Below are positions 6,028-14,452 of a stretch of DNA of 49,277 nucleotides, piece by piece. Position 1 is the stretch's first letter; every line of letters begins with the position of its first letter. Under the pieces are notes generated by a model. That model was not told the DNA's origin and made no database searches. It worked only from the letters and a program-made list of their open reading frames with translations. A program made the translations under genes and the position numbers. The stretch is from Oscillospiraceae bacterium (GTDB lineage: Bacteria; Bacillota; Clostridia; Oscillospirales; CAG-382), in assembly GCA_015063785.1 (NCBI GenBank), contig SVTM01000021.1:1-49277 (forward strand), given 5' to 3'.

Positions 6028-8325
6028 TCAGAATTCTGTCATATACTCCTCGGTAAATACGCCGTTTTTGTACTTCAGCGTTTTGATCTCAAACGGTTGC
6101 ATGGCGACATTGGTCTTGGCGCCGAAAATGTTGATAGTCGCCGTTGTGCTTTGACCTGCCGTTTCCGCAAGTCTTAAAATAATGCCGTCGTCATATTCGC
6201 AATGCTTCACTGCACTTATTTTAACCTTATCCGACGAAATGCCGATGAAAGAATCGCTTGGCTTTCTTGTTCCGTCGTGGTTGGCTTCAACAACGACGAA
6301 CGGGGGATTAACAAAACCGTCAAAATCATTTTTTGCATCAAAATCAACGCGTATATTTCCTTCGGTTATTCCTTGCGAAATATGGTCGTAATCGGTGTTA
6401 TAGTCGATTTCTCCAATTCTCAGATCGCCGTAGATCGGGCTGCGCAAAAGGGTAAAGCCGATCACGCCTCCTGTCAGATTGTAAGAAAACACGCCGTCAA
6501 ATCCGTATGCTGTATCATCCGCCATCAGCCATTCGCCCACGGGCATATCTGCGCTGTTTTCGTGTCGCGTTACGTGTCCGTAGGGAACGCTTGCGGTATG
6601 TGCCGTGTTTTCAATGGCGCTTTCAAGCTTCAAAACATAGTGTTTTTCGTTCCAGTTGACAACATATCGCACATCAAAATACCCTTTGTTTTTGTAAAAG
6701 GTGTAGTATAACGAGATACGGGATTTTTGGAAGGTGTACTCAAACTTTATGATTTTGCGAAGCTTTCCGTCTTCCACAACCTTTGCGCTTTCAAAGGTGA
6801 ACTCACATGGATTTTTGTCATACTCCGTGACGTTAAAGCTCCAGGTATCGCCGTTGTCATATCGGCAGATCGGACGAAGAAAAGGCGTGCATCTTGTCTT
6901 TTTCGATTTTTTGTCAAAAACACAAGTGATATAGCCGTTTTCTCTTGAAAAATCAACAACAAATCTGTCGGTTTCGGCAGAAAATGCGTCGGACGTTATG
7001 GTTTTGTCAAGCTCTTGCTCGGTTTTTACAACAGCAAAGCATTTGTAGCCGAAAGCGGGAATTTCCGTATTGAAAACAAATCTCGATCTGAAAGCGGGGA
7101 TCACAGATCTTTCCCTTATAACCTGACATTCGATCAGGTTTCCTTTTTCATCCCGAAGAGCGATTCCTTTGTCGTACCACGGAAATTCATGTACCCACTG
7201 AACTTCTGCTTCAATATATCCGTCAAAATCGCAGCTGTTCAGATTCCATATAACAAGGTTCCATATATCCTTGTCGTTAGAACCGACGGTTTTTATTTCC
7301 GAGGTTACCTTTTGCAAGCAAAAATGCATTGTTTCCTGCGCAGTTGTGATTGCTCTGCCAAAAAGCCTTTCGGCATCGTCATACGCTTCTTTAATGCAAG
7401 CGCCTCCGAGAATATCGTGGAATTGGTTAAAAAGAATGTCTTTCCAACAAGCCTCAAAAATCTCCTTTTTGTTCTGTCCTGCAATAACAGACGCTTTTTC
7501 GGCGTTTAATACCGCGTTCTCGGCGATTCTGTTAAGCCTTTTTATGCGCGGATTGTTGGAATAAACACCGAAATCGCCTGTCAAAAGCTCATCTGAAAAC
7601 GAATTTTTCGGTTTGCCCTGTGCCTTGAAAAAGTCGGATACTGTCGAAAAATGTGCATCCTCTCTTTCGTTTATTTCGGCAATAAGCTTTTTTGTGGGGG
7701 CTCCGCCGTGGTCGGTGACGCCGTAAATTATAAGAGCGTCTGCCTCTGCGTCGCTTTGGGTGGTTGCGGTTTCCTCAACAGTTTTCAGATATGCATTTTC
7801 AGCACGGTAGGCGTAAACCTTGCTTCCGTCTATACCTGCCCAACAAAAATATTGACCCTGAAGTGTAACGTGGTGTTTTTCGGGGCGGATAAAACAATAG
7901 TTTTCAATATGACTTTTTTTAAGTATCTGCGGAATAGACGGATTGTGCCCGAAACTGTCCACGTTAAAAACAGTGTCCGATATCTTTCCGAAATTTTCCT
8001 TAAGATATTTTTGCCCGTAAAGACTGTGTCGCACAAAGCTTTCGCCGCAGGGGGTGTAACAATCTGGTTGATTCCACCACGCCTCGCACAGATCCCATCT
8101 GCCCTGCGCCACACGTTCTTTTATTTCCTCAAACATATCGGGGCAGGTGTTTTTGATCCATTCAAAAACGGGCGGAGTGGCAAAAGAATAAATAAACCCA
8201 TCGTCCTCGTTCATTCTGTCGAGCGCCGAACGAAAAGTTGCCCGAATTGATGCCATAGCCTCGTCCCATTTCCAAAGCCAAACGGGATCGAAATGAGTGT
8301 TGCCTATCATATACAGCTTCTTCAT
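6028..8325 (-). CDS. Alpha-mannosidase, glycoside hydrolase family 38
   Basis: 765 residues, no signal peptide, so cytoplasmic. The N-terminal GH38 catalytic barrel begins with GNTHFDPVWLWKW (zinc ligands H11 and D13). NVDSFGHNPS carries the expected nucleophile D123. The middle and C-terminal beta-rich domains of the family follow (from about residue 400). GH38 enzymes are zinc-dependent retaining alpha-mannosidases acting on mannan or N-glycan fragments. It lies 76 bases downstream of the D-lyxose isomerase gene, with no promoter I could see between them, so the two probably form an operon. A plausible flow is mannose release followed by isomerisation to fructose. The ribosome site GGAG is unusually far (about 12 bases) from the ATG. 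Confidence 0.92.
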   Translation of the reverse strand: MKKLYMIGNTHFDPVWLWKWDEAMASIRATFRSALDRMNEDDGFIYSFATPPVFEWIKNTCPDMFEEIKERVAQGRWDLCEAWWNQPDCYTPCGESFVRHSLYGQKYLKENFGKISDTVFNVDSFGHNPSIPQILKKSHIENYCFIRPEKHHVTLQGQYFCWAGIDGSKVYAYRAENAYLKTVEETATTQSDAEADALIIYGVTDHGGAPTKKLIAEINEREDAHFSTVSDFFKAQGKPKNSFSDELLTGDFGVYSNNPRIKRLNRIAENAVLNAEKASVIAGQNKKEIFEACWKDILFNQFHDILGGACIKEAYDDAERLFGRAITTAQETMHFCLQKVTSEIKTVGSNDKDIWNLVIWNLNSCDFDGYIEAEVQWVHEFPWYDKGIALRDEKGNLIECQVIRERSVIPAFRSRFVFNTEIPAFGYKCFAVVKTEQELDKTITSDAFSAETDRFVVDFSRENGYITCVFDKKSKKTRCTPFLRPICRYDNGDTWSFNVTEYDKNPCEFTFESAKVVEDGKLRKIIKFEYTFQKSRISLYYTFYKNKGYFDVRYVVNWNEKHYVLKLESAIENTAHTASVPYGHVTRHENSADMPVGEWLMADDTAYGFDGVFSYNLTGGVIGFTLLRSPIYGDLRIGEIDYNTDYDHISQGITEGNIRVDFDAKNDFDGFVNPPFVVVEANHDGTRKPSDSFIGISSDKVKISAVKHCEYDDGIILRLAETAGQSTTATINIFGAKTNVAMQPFEIKTLKYKNGVFTEEYMTEF

Positions 8326-8401
8326 AGTGTCGATATACTCTCCTTAAGGATCTTTGTCGTTATCTTGCGGCGTTTTATCTTTGGGAATTGAAATAAGTAT
8401 T

Positions 8402-9076
8402 TTATTTCACGTTTGGATATTCGTTTGAAAGAAGATAAAGGGGTGCCTCGTCCTCTTCTATTTCGGGAAAACGTCCCGTCTTTTCGTAAAATCTGTTGTC
8501 TGTTCTGTCGTCGTTTACCTTTGAAACCTCGCCGAGAAGAGTTTTTCCGCCCTCGGCATAGAATTTGTGGTACATTCCGCACTGAATAGAGATGCTTTCG
8601 CCCGGTTTTATCCGCAGGATAGTTCCTGCCGCAACAGTGTAATGACGACCATCCGAGAAAATCTCGACATCAGTGTCTGAAAATTTCCCGTCTTCGGTGG
8701 AGTTGTATACCTGCACCATAAGGTCTCCGCCGCCGCGGTTGATTATGTCCTCCATTTTGTTCCAATGAAAGTGAAAGGGTGTGATCTGTCCTTCTTCGAC
8801 AATAAGCAGTTTTTCGGCATACGGCTTTGTGTATTTTGCATCGACATAGTTCCCGTTGCGCAGGGTGAACATTAAAAGCCCTATCTTTTTGTAATCGCCC
8901 GAACCGAAGTCTGTTATATCCCAGCCCAGCATATTGTCGCGTATTTCGTCATACTCGTGGTTTTTGTCCTGCCACTCTTGCGCAGACCAAAAAGCAAAAG
9001 GGGGTAAAAGAAATTTCATTTCGGACAAAAAATCCACAGCATCCCGCATTATTTTGTTGATTTCAGAACGTTTCAT
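8402..9076 (-). CDS. D-lyxose ketol-isomerase (probably also D-mannose isomerase)
   Basis: 224 residues with a cupin fold typical of the YdaE/D-lyxose isomerase family (EC 5.3.1.15). The metal ligands are visible: H102 and H104 in FHFHW, E109 in KMED, and H170 in MYHKFYAE. Members convert D-lyxose to D-xylulose, and many also convert D-mannose to D-fructose. Next to a GH38 mannosidase the mannose activity is the likely physiological one; this is inference. It has a clear promoter at 9106-9134 overlapping that of the divergent AraC gene. The short inverted repeat TGAAATAA...TTATTTCA at 8388-8408 spans its stop codon. Confidence 0.85.
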   Translation of the reverse strand: MKRSEINKIMRDAVDFLSEMKFLLPPFAFWSAQEWQDKNHEYDEIRDNMLGWDITDFGSGDYKKIGLLMFTLRNGNYVDAKYTKPYAEKLLIVEEGQITPFHFHWNKMEDIINRGGGDLMVQVYNSTEDGKFSDTDVEIFSDGRHYTVAAGTILRIKPGESISIQCGMYHKFYAEGGKTLLGEVSKVNDDRTDNRFYEKTGRFPEIEEDEAPLYLLSNEYPNVK

Positions 9077-9105
9077 TTGATGTATCCTCTCTTGTTTTTT
9101 CTTTA

Positions 9106-9134
9106 ATTATAAGTTTTTGGCCTTGACTTTGCAA
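9106..9134 (-). promoter_or_regulatory. Promoter of the lyxose isomerase-mannosidase unit
   Basis: On the minus strand TTGCAA (9134-9129), a 17-base spacer and TATAAT (9111-9106). Its -35 directly abuts the -35 of the divergent AraC promoter. Confidence 0.75.
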
Positions 9135-9151
9135 GAAAAATACAGTACAAT
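9123..9151 (+). promoter_or_regulatory. Promoter of the AraC gene at 9209
   Basis: TTGACT (9123-9128), a 17-base spacer and TACAAT (9146-9151). It overlaps the opposing promoter over 9123-9134. Confidence 0.75.
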
Positions 9152-9208
9152 TATAAGACATATTTTATCATATCCGCTCTTTTTGCCGACAAATTTATAA
9201 GGAGACCC

Positions 9209-10018
9209 ATGTTTTACTCTTTTACCACTTCCACGAAAAAGGAACTTCAATGCGAGCTTATATGTGACGTCGATTGCATTTTGCATCTTCATTCACATTT
9301 TGAAATGGTTTTTGCCCTTGACGGATGTGTTGAGGTTTCTGTTGATGATAATTGCTATTCCTTGCAAAAAAACGAAATGGCGCTTATAACGCCATATTCT
9401 TCCCACAGTTTTAAAACAGTTTCAAGCTCCCGAATCATTGTCATAGAATTCCCGACAAGCTATATCAGAGAATACAAAAAGCTGTTTTTGGGAAAAGAAT
9501 TCAAAAAAACAGTTATGCCGACTCCCGAAACGGTGCGCGACTGCATAAAAGAGCTGATATCCGAGGACGGGGGCGATGATTTTATGAAAATTTCGCTGAT
9601 ATATCGGACTTTTTCGGAGTATATGAGAAAAAACGAAATGGTCGATCGCACGGGTATTTCAAGCGATGTATTTCGTCGAGCCGTCGAATACATCCACGAG
9701 CATTACGACGAAAATCCCGACGAAGCAACCGTGTCAAAAGCTCTTGGAGTTTCGCGGGTGACCCTTAGCCGCGCCATCAACAAAAAGCAAAATTTCACCT
9801 TTGCCGATATTGTCAATACAGCAAAGATAGAAGAAGCCAAAAAATTGATGGAGGAAACATCTTTGTCTGTCGCCGACGTTGCTTTTCGCGCAGGTTTTGG
9901 AAGTATCCGAAACTTTAACCGCCTGTGTAAAAAATATTTTAACTGTACGCCGATCGATCTGAGAAAAAAAGAAAGCAATGTCGAGTTTCTTTCGAAAAAA
10001 GATTCGATTCAGTTTTGA
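9209..10018 (+). CDS. AraC-family transcriptional regulator of the mannosidase unit
   Basis: 269 residues. The N-terminal cupin sensor has LHLHSHFEMVFALDG and the strand NEMALITPYSSHSF near residue 70. The C-terminal double helix-turn-helix has ATVSKALGVSRVTLSRAINKKQNFTFADIV and VADVAFRAGFGSIRNFNRLCKKYFNCTPIDLRKK. It diverges from the D-lyxose isomerase-mannosidase genes with overlapping promoters, so it probably controls them in response to mannose or a mannoside. The start is supported by AAGGAG a few bases upstream. Confidence 0.9.
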   Translation: MFYSFTTSTKKELQCELICDVDCILHLHSHFEMVFALDGCVEVSVDDNCYSLQKNEMALITPYSSHSFKTVSSSRIIVIEFPTSYIREYKKLFLGKEFKKTVMPTPETVRDCIKELISEDGGDDFMKISLIYRTFSEYMRKNEMVDRTGISSDVFRRAVEYIHEHYDENPDEATVSKALGVSRVTLSRAINKKQNFTFADIVNTAKIEEAKKLMEETSLSVADVAFRAGFGSIRNFNRLCKKYFNCTPIDLRKKESNVEFLSKKDSIQF

Positions 10019-10020
10019 TA

Positions 10021-10053
10021 AAGAAAAAGACGAGGTGCATTGCACCTCGTCTT
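10021..10053 (-). terminator. Terminator of Gfo/Idh copy 2
   Basis: AAGACGAGGTGCA and TGCACCTCGTCTT form a nearly perfect palindrome followed by TTTTT on the minus strand. On the plus strand there is no T run, so it serves mainly the minus-strand gene. Confidence 0.8.
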
Positions 10054-10072
10054 GAGTTATTAAGCAGATAGA

Positions 10073-11251
10073 TTAAAACTCGGGGATAACGATGTCGATT
10101 TCCTTGCCTGCCTTGTGAGAATCAGCAATACCGGAGAGGATAGCCTGATTGTAAAGGATCTGGCTTGTGGGAACGGGCGAGGGAGCGCCTGTCTTGACAG
10201 CGTCGATGAACGAACGGATCTTCTTGTCGAAGTTGGAAACCTTGTCGGGAGCTGCAAGGGGAATAACGGTTTCAACACGGTTGCCTCCGACATCGCTGTA
10301 GATAGTCATAGGACCGCCGATTGTGCCGTTCCAGCATTCTGTGGAGGGAATGCGCAAACCGCCCTTTGTACCGTAGATAAGGGTGTCGCCGGATGTATCC
10401 ATGTTCATAGCCCAAGCAATTCTGAAGTCGAGGATGATGTCGCCTTCAAGTCTTACAAATGCAGCTGCGAAGTCGTCAACACCGAAGAGTTCAGCATATT
10501 CGGGATGATCGGGGTTCTTGTAGTATTCGGGGTTCTTGCCGAAGAAGTCAGACTTGTAGCCCGAAACCTTCAAAGGCTTGGGATAGCCGATTGCGTTAAG
10601 AACCATATCGAGCGAGTAGCATCCGATGTCAGCGAGAGCGCCGAGACCGGCTGTCTTGTCTTCGATGAAGGATGTACCGAAAGGTGTGGGGATACCATGT
10701 CTTCTTCCGCCGCCGGTCTGGATGTAATAGATCTTGCCGAGAACGCCGGATTCAACAACAGCCTTAACCTGCTTCATGTTAACGTCAAATCTGGGCTGGA
10801 AGCCAACAGAAACGATCTTGCCTGTTTCCTTTTCTGCCTTGCAGATTTCGATAGCTTCTTCAAGAGTTACGCACATAGGCTTTTCGAGAAGTACGGGAAC
10901 ACCGTGCTTGAGGGAGTCGATTGTACAAACAGCGTGGGTTCTGTTGTATGTACAAACGCTTACTGCGTCGAGCTGTTCGGCTTCGAGCATCTTGAGGTGA
11001 GCGTTGTCGCCTTCGTAGCATCTTGCACCTTCAACGTTCCATGTAGCCTTAAACTTTTCAGCCTTGCCGGGGATGAGGTCTGCAAGAGCAACTACTTCAA
11101 CGTCGGGCTGGTTCTGATAGCTTCTGATGTGAGCTTCAGCGATCCAACCTGTACCGATGATACCAACCTTTACTTTCTTAGAAGTGTCAACAACAACTTC
11201 TTCCTGGTTCGACTCAAATTTATTGAGGATTGCGTCTTTTGTTTCTGCCAT
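10073..11251 (-). CDS. Gfo/Idh/MocA-family NAD(P)-dependent oxidoreductase, copy 2
   Basis: 392 residues from the ATG at 11251, which follows GGAGGTAAAAATA. It has the Rossmann motif VGIIGTGWIAEAH, catalytic EKP in LLEKPMCV, and DIGCYSLD, as in copy 1 at 4726-5883. Large stretches are identical between the two, for example around RRHGIPTPFG and FFGKNPEYYKNPDHPEYAEL. Copy 2 carries a short insertion near residue 305 (TECWNGTIGG region). The substrate is unknown. The same operator precedes both genes, which suggests duplication with retained control and perhaps two successive or alternative sugar oxidations. Confidence 0.88.
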   Translation of the reverse strand: MAETKDAILNKFESNQEEVVVDTSKKVKVGIIGTGWIAEAHIRSYQNQPDVEVVALADLIPGKAEKFKATWNVEGARCYEGDNAHLKMLEAEQLDAVSVCTYNRTHAVCTIDSLKHGVPVLLEKPMCVTLEEAIEICKAEKETGKIVSVGFQPRFDVNMKQVKAVVESGVLGKIYYIQTGGGRRHGIPTPFGTSFIEDKTAGLGALADIGCYSLDMVLNAIGYPKPLKVSGYKSDFFGKNPEYYKNPDHPEYAELFGVDDFAAAFVRLEGDIILDFRIAWAMNMDTSGDTLIYGTKGGLRIPSTECWNGTIGGPMTIYSDVGGNRVETVIPLAAPDKVSNFDKKIRSFIDAVKTGAPSPVPTSQILYNQAILSGIADSHKAGKEIDIVIPEF

Positions 11252-11314
11252 TATTTTTACCTCCAAATAATGATAATTCGCACTGATAAAACGAACACAG
11301 CACTTAATAATATG

Positions 11315-11358
11315 TTACAATAATATGGCAATACTTTGATTAACAAATTGTTAATTTT
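11315..11358 (-). promoter_or_regulatory. Palindromic operator and probable promoter of Gfo/Idh copy 2
   Basis: TTAACAAATTGTTAA (11340-11354) within the block 11336-11358, identical to 5967-5989. TTACAATAA at 11315-11323 has the same 25-base offset as in copy 1. The possible -35 TTGTTA and -10 TATTGT are again 18 bases apart on the minus strand. Confidence 0.65.
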
Positions 11359-11405
11359 AGTAAGAAAAAGCCAAATTTATGCCTTTTTGAATGATACGCC
11401 GAAGC

Positions 11406-12791
11406 TCAACCTTTTGAAAGCAGTATATCTCCTGCTTTATACGCTTCGCCTGCGCCCATTGTGATAACCAGATCGTCTTTTTCTATCATTCCGAGCAATC
11501 TGTCTGCGATCTTGTCAAACCCGTCTATCACTTCGCATCCATCAATGAGATTTGCAAGGTCTTCGGAATATATACCGTAGGTGTTCTGCTCGCGGGCAGG
11601 GTAGATGGGGGCAAGGATCACCTTGTCGGCAATCGAAAGCGTTCTTGCAAAATCACAAAGCAGAGCTTTGGTTCTTGAAAATGTGTGGGGCTGGAAAACG
11701 CAGATTATGCGGCGCTTGTTCAGCGTTTTTGCGGTGTTCAGGGTAACCTCTATCTCGTCGGGGTGGTGAGCGTAGTCATCCACAACGTCGGCACCGAGGA
11801 TGCTTCCTTTGCGTTCAAAACGCCTTGAAACGCCACAAAAAGATTCGAGCCCCTCTTTCACCTTGTCGGGCGAAACACCGCTTAAAATAGCCGCTGCCGC
11901 CGTTGCGGTGGCGTTGGATACGTTGTGAAGTCCCGGTACCTGCAATTTTATTCCCATGATGCAAGGTTTGCCGAAAGAGTAAACGTCAAAAATTCCGCAA
12001 CCATCGACAATTTTGATGTTCTTTGCACAGAAATCGGAATCTTTTTCTGTGGAGTAAAAATAAACCTTTGCCTTGCAGTCTTTCATTGCATCAACCGTGT
12101 TTTCACAGTCAAGGTTTGCCACAACCATGTTATCCGCCTGTGGATTTTCGTTTGGGGTTTCTGCGTAGCATCTGAAAGAGGATTTTATCTGTTCGATATC
12201 TTTGAAATAGTCAACGTGGTCGAGCTTGCAATTGAGAATAACTTTAAGCGACGGACGCATGGAAAGGAAAGAATCCTTGTATTCGCAGGCTTCAAATACC
12301 ACGCGGTCACCGTTTCCGATCTTGTACGACGATCCAATCTGCGGTATGGCACAACCCGAAATAACAGAGCTTTGTGCATCGTGGGCAAGATAAACTGAGG
12401 CGATCATACCCGTGGTGGTTGATTTGCCATGGGTTCCCGAAACACCCACAGAGTGCTTGTATGCTTCTGTCACAAGCCCCAAAAGTTCGGCACGGGTCAG
12501 AAGCGTGATGCCGTTTTCTTTTGCAAAAGGAAGCTCGGGAGCCGTTTTTTCGGTAACGGCGGCGGTGTACACAACTGTGTCAACCCCCGAAAGCTTCGAA
12601 AGATCGTGTTCGTAATCAATAACTATGCCGAGTTTCTCCAGCATTTCGGTGTTTGAAGAATGATAAAGATCGTATCCGCAAACATCAACACCGCGGTTTT
12701 TCAAAATTATTGCAAGAGACGACATGCTTACGCCGCCGATGCCCACAAAATAAGCTTTTTTGATTTTATCAAGAGTAATATGCCCTGACAT
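11406..12791 (-). CDS. murC: UDP-N-acetylmuramate--L-alanine ligase
   Basis: 461 residues, the normal family length. It adds L-alanine to UDP-MurNAc in cytoplasmic peptidoglycan precursor synthesis, using ATP. The N-terminal Rossmann-like domain begins YFVGIGGVSMSSLA. The ATP-binding loop is GTHGKSTT (residues 119-126). YAHHPDEI and FQPHTFSR in the C-terminal part are Mur-ligase signatures. It is a single gene divergent from spoVG. No clear promoter was found in the short region between them. Confidence 0.96.
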   Translation of the reverse strand: MSGHITLDKIKKAYFVGIGGVSMSSLAIILKNRGVDVCGYDLYHSSNTEMLEKLGIVIDYEHDLSKLSGVDTVVYTAAVTEKTAPELPFAKENGITLLTRAELLGLVTEAYKHSVGVSGTHGKSTTTGMIASVYLAHDAQSSVISGCAIPQIGSSYKIGNGDRVVFEACEYKDSFLSMRPSLKVILNCKLDHVDYFKDIEQIKSSFRCYAETPNENPQADNMVVANLDCENTVDAMKDCKAKVYFYSTEKDSDFCAKNIKIVDGCGIFDVYSFGKPCIMGIKLQVPGLHNVSNATATAAAAILSGVSPDKVKEGLESFCGVSRRFERKGSILGADVVDDYAHHPDEIEVTLNTAKTLNKRRIICVFQPHTFSRTKALLCDFARTLSIADKVILAPIYPAREQNTYGIYSEDLANLIDGCEVIDGFDKIADRLLGMIEKDDLVITMGAGEAYKAGDILLSKG

Positions 12792-12860
12792 AAGACGTTC
12801 CTTTCGTACGAATAAAAAACAGCTCTTTTACAGAAACTAATCTGCGAAGAGGTGATATGT

Positions 12861-13148
12861 ATGCAAATTGAAGTTACGGATGTGAAATTCCGAAAAGTAT
12901 TTGAAACAGAACCGCTGAAGGCGGTGTGCTCGATAACATTAAATGATGCAATAGCCGTGCATGATATAAAATTGGTACGCGCCAAAAGTAAGACCATTGT
13001 CGTAATGCCCGCAAGAAGACGGGCGGACGGCGAATTTGTCGACATAATCCATCCGATAAATTCGGGCTCGCGGCAGGTGATAGAGCAGGCGGTGATAAAC
13101 GAATACCACAGAGTCTGCGAAAACAATGTCCTTTCACAAGAAATTTGA
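12861..13148 (+). CDS. spoVG: Septation/RNA-binding regulator SpoVG
   Basis: 95 residues from the ATG at 12861. An upstream GTG in frame overlaps the GAGGTG ribosome site, so the ATG is preferred. The sequence (EVTDVKFRKV, VMPARRRADGEFVDIIHPI) is the conserved SpoVG core. SpoVG affects septum formation and sporulation in Bacillus and binds nucleic acid in several species. It is found in many Firmicutes including non-spore-formers, so it does not prove sporulation here. It precedes the glycolipid glycosyltransferase, which has its own promoter. Confidence 0.94.
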   Translation: MQIEVTDVKFRKVFETEPLKAVCSITLNDAIAVHDIKLVRAKSKTIVVMPARRRADGEFVDIIHPINSGSRQVIEQAVINEYHRVCENNVLSQEI

Positions 13149-13167
13149 CGAAATCGTTACAATTCTA

Positions 13168-13196
13168 TTGAATTGTTCGACTTTTTGTAGTATAAT
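13168..13196 (+). promoter_or_regulatory. Promoter of the glycosyltransferase gene
   Basis: TTGAAT (13168-13173), a 17-base spacer and TATAAT (13191-13196), about 85 bases before the start codon. Confidence 0.75.
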
Positions 13197-13281
13197 TATT
13201 TCATTGAATGATATATTATATGAAACAGCTTCGCTTTTATTATTGTAACACAAAATGCAGAATTATACAAGGGGGATATTT

Positions 13282-14403
13282 ATGAAAGTCCTTGTAATTT
13301 CGGTCACTTGTGGTCAGGGACACAACAGCACCGGAAAAGCAATTATAAAAATGCTTGAAAAAAAGGGCATCGAATGCGATTTTCTCGATGCCTTTGAGTA
13401 CATAAACAAAATACTTGCAAAGATTATCGACGACGGCTACAAGCTTTCCACCAAATACGCTTCAAAGCCGTACGCTTCGATCTATCGCCGCGCCGAGCGA
13501 AGAAAAAAGAATTCTGACGATCCCGGTAGCATGAAGGCTGTAAGCACCATTCTTTCGTCGAAGCTTCGCAAGTACCTCGAAGATTACAATCCCGATGTCA
13601 TCGTCACAACCCACTGTTTTGCGGCCGCCATGGTTGAGATTTTGAAGCAGAAGGGCGTAATTCATTCCACCAACATCGGCATCGTCACAGATTATCACGT
13701 GCATCCCTATTGGGAGCAGGCAATACATTTTGACTATCTTGTAGTTGCCAATGAGTTTCTGAAATATCAAGCCCTGAAAAAAGGATTCACCGAACAGCAG
13801 ATCCTGCCCATCGGCATTCCCATCGACCCCAAGTTTGCAAATTGCAATTACGACAAAATAGAAACACGCAAAAAGCTTGGCCTTGATCCCGAAAAGCCTA
13901 CTGTGCTTTTAATGAGCGGCAGTATGGGCTATGGCAACATCAGAAAAACCGTGGCAAAGCTCGATGTCGTAAAATCCGATTTTCAAACCATCGTCGTCTG
14001 CGGAAGCAACGCATCTGCAAAGTCCCAGGTCGACAAGATGAAGACAGAAAAGACCTTCCTCACCTTCGGCTTTGTCAGCAATGTCGATGAGCTGATGGCG
14101 GCATCCGATTGCATCATAACAAAGCCGGGCGGACTTTCCACCTCCGAGGCTCTTGCCATGCGCTTGCCGATGATACTTGCAAATCCTATCCCGGGCCAGG
14201 AAGAACGAAACCAGGAATTTTTCCTCAATAGCGGCGCGGCGTGCGCCGTTACAAAGACCTGTGGCATTGATGAGATCATGTATCAGATGTCGATGAACCC
14301 CATAAGAGTATCTCAAATGCGCAGTAACATTGACATTCTGCGCAAACCCGAATCGACAAAAAGCCTTTGCGATTTCATCGAGTCGCTTGAAAAAAAGAAC
14401 TGA
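13282..14403 (+). CDS. MGDG-synthase-type glycosyltransferase (GT28, diacylglycerol glucosyltransferase-like)
   Basis: 373 residues from the ATG at 13282, preceded by AGGGGGAT; an upstream in-frame ATG lacks such a site. The N-terminal MGDG_synth-type domain begins VISVTCGQGHNSTGKAI. The C-terminal GT28 domain has LLMSGSMGYGN and the nucleotide-sugar-binding segment KPGGLSTSEALAMRLPMI. Relatives transfer glucose or galactose to diacylglycerol for membrane glycolipids and the lipoteichoic acid anchor (UgtP). The enzyme acts at the inner face of the membrane. The specific sugar is not predictable. Confidence 0.88.
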   Translation: MKVLVISVTCGQGHNSTGKAIIKMLEKKGIECDFLDAFEYINKILAKIIDDGYKLSTKYASKPYASIYRRAERRKKNSDDPGSMKAVSTILSSKLRKYLEDYNPDVIVTTHCFAAAMVEILKQKGVIHSTNIGIVTDYHVHPYWEQAIHFDYLVVANEFLKYQALKKGFTEQQILPIGIPIDPKFANCNYDKIETRKKLGLDPEKPTVLLMSGSMGYGNIRKTVAKLDVVKSDFQTIVVCGSNASAKSQVDKMKTEKTFLTFGFVSNVDELMAASDCIITKPGGLSTSEALAMRLPMILANPIPGQEERNQEFFLNSGAACAVTKTCGIDEIMYQMSMNPIRVSQMRSNIDILRKPESTKSLCDFIESLEKKN

Positions 14404-14410
14404 TAACAAC

Positions 14411-14446
14411 AAAAGGAGACGCTTTCAAAATTGCGTCTCCTTTATT
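14411..14446. terminator. Bidirectional terminator between glycosyltransferase and mtaB
   Basis: GGAGACGC and GCGTCTCC form a stem with a ten-base loop. It is flanked by AAAA on one side and TTTATT on the other and lies between two convergent genes. Confidence 0.8.
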
Positions 14447-14452
14447 ATTGGT

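Noticed and set aside
10115..11323. 402-residue plus-strand open frame
   Set aside because: It is antisense to Gfo/Idh copy 2. A similar shadow opposite copy 1 reflects only the similarity of the paralogues.
11366..11389. Terminator for murC
   Set aside because: AAAAAG and CTTTTT can pair, but the next position is a C-C mismatch and the stem is only six weak base pairs.
12792..12860. Sigma-H-type promoter for spoVG
   Set aside because: A GAAT is present but no AGGA-type -35 at the right distance was found. The palindrome TTCGTACGAA (12803-12812) is too short to call.
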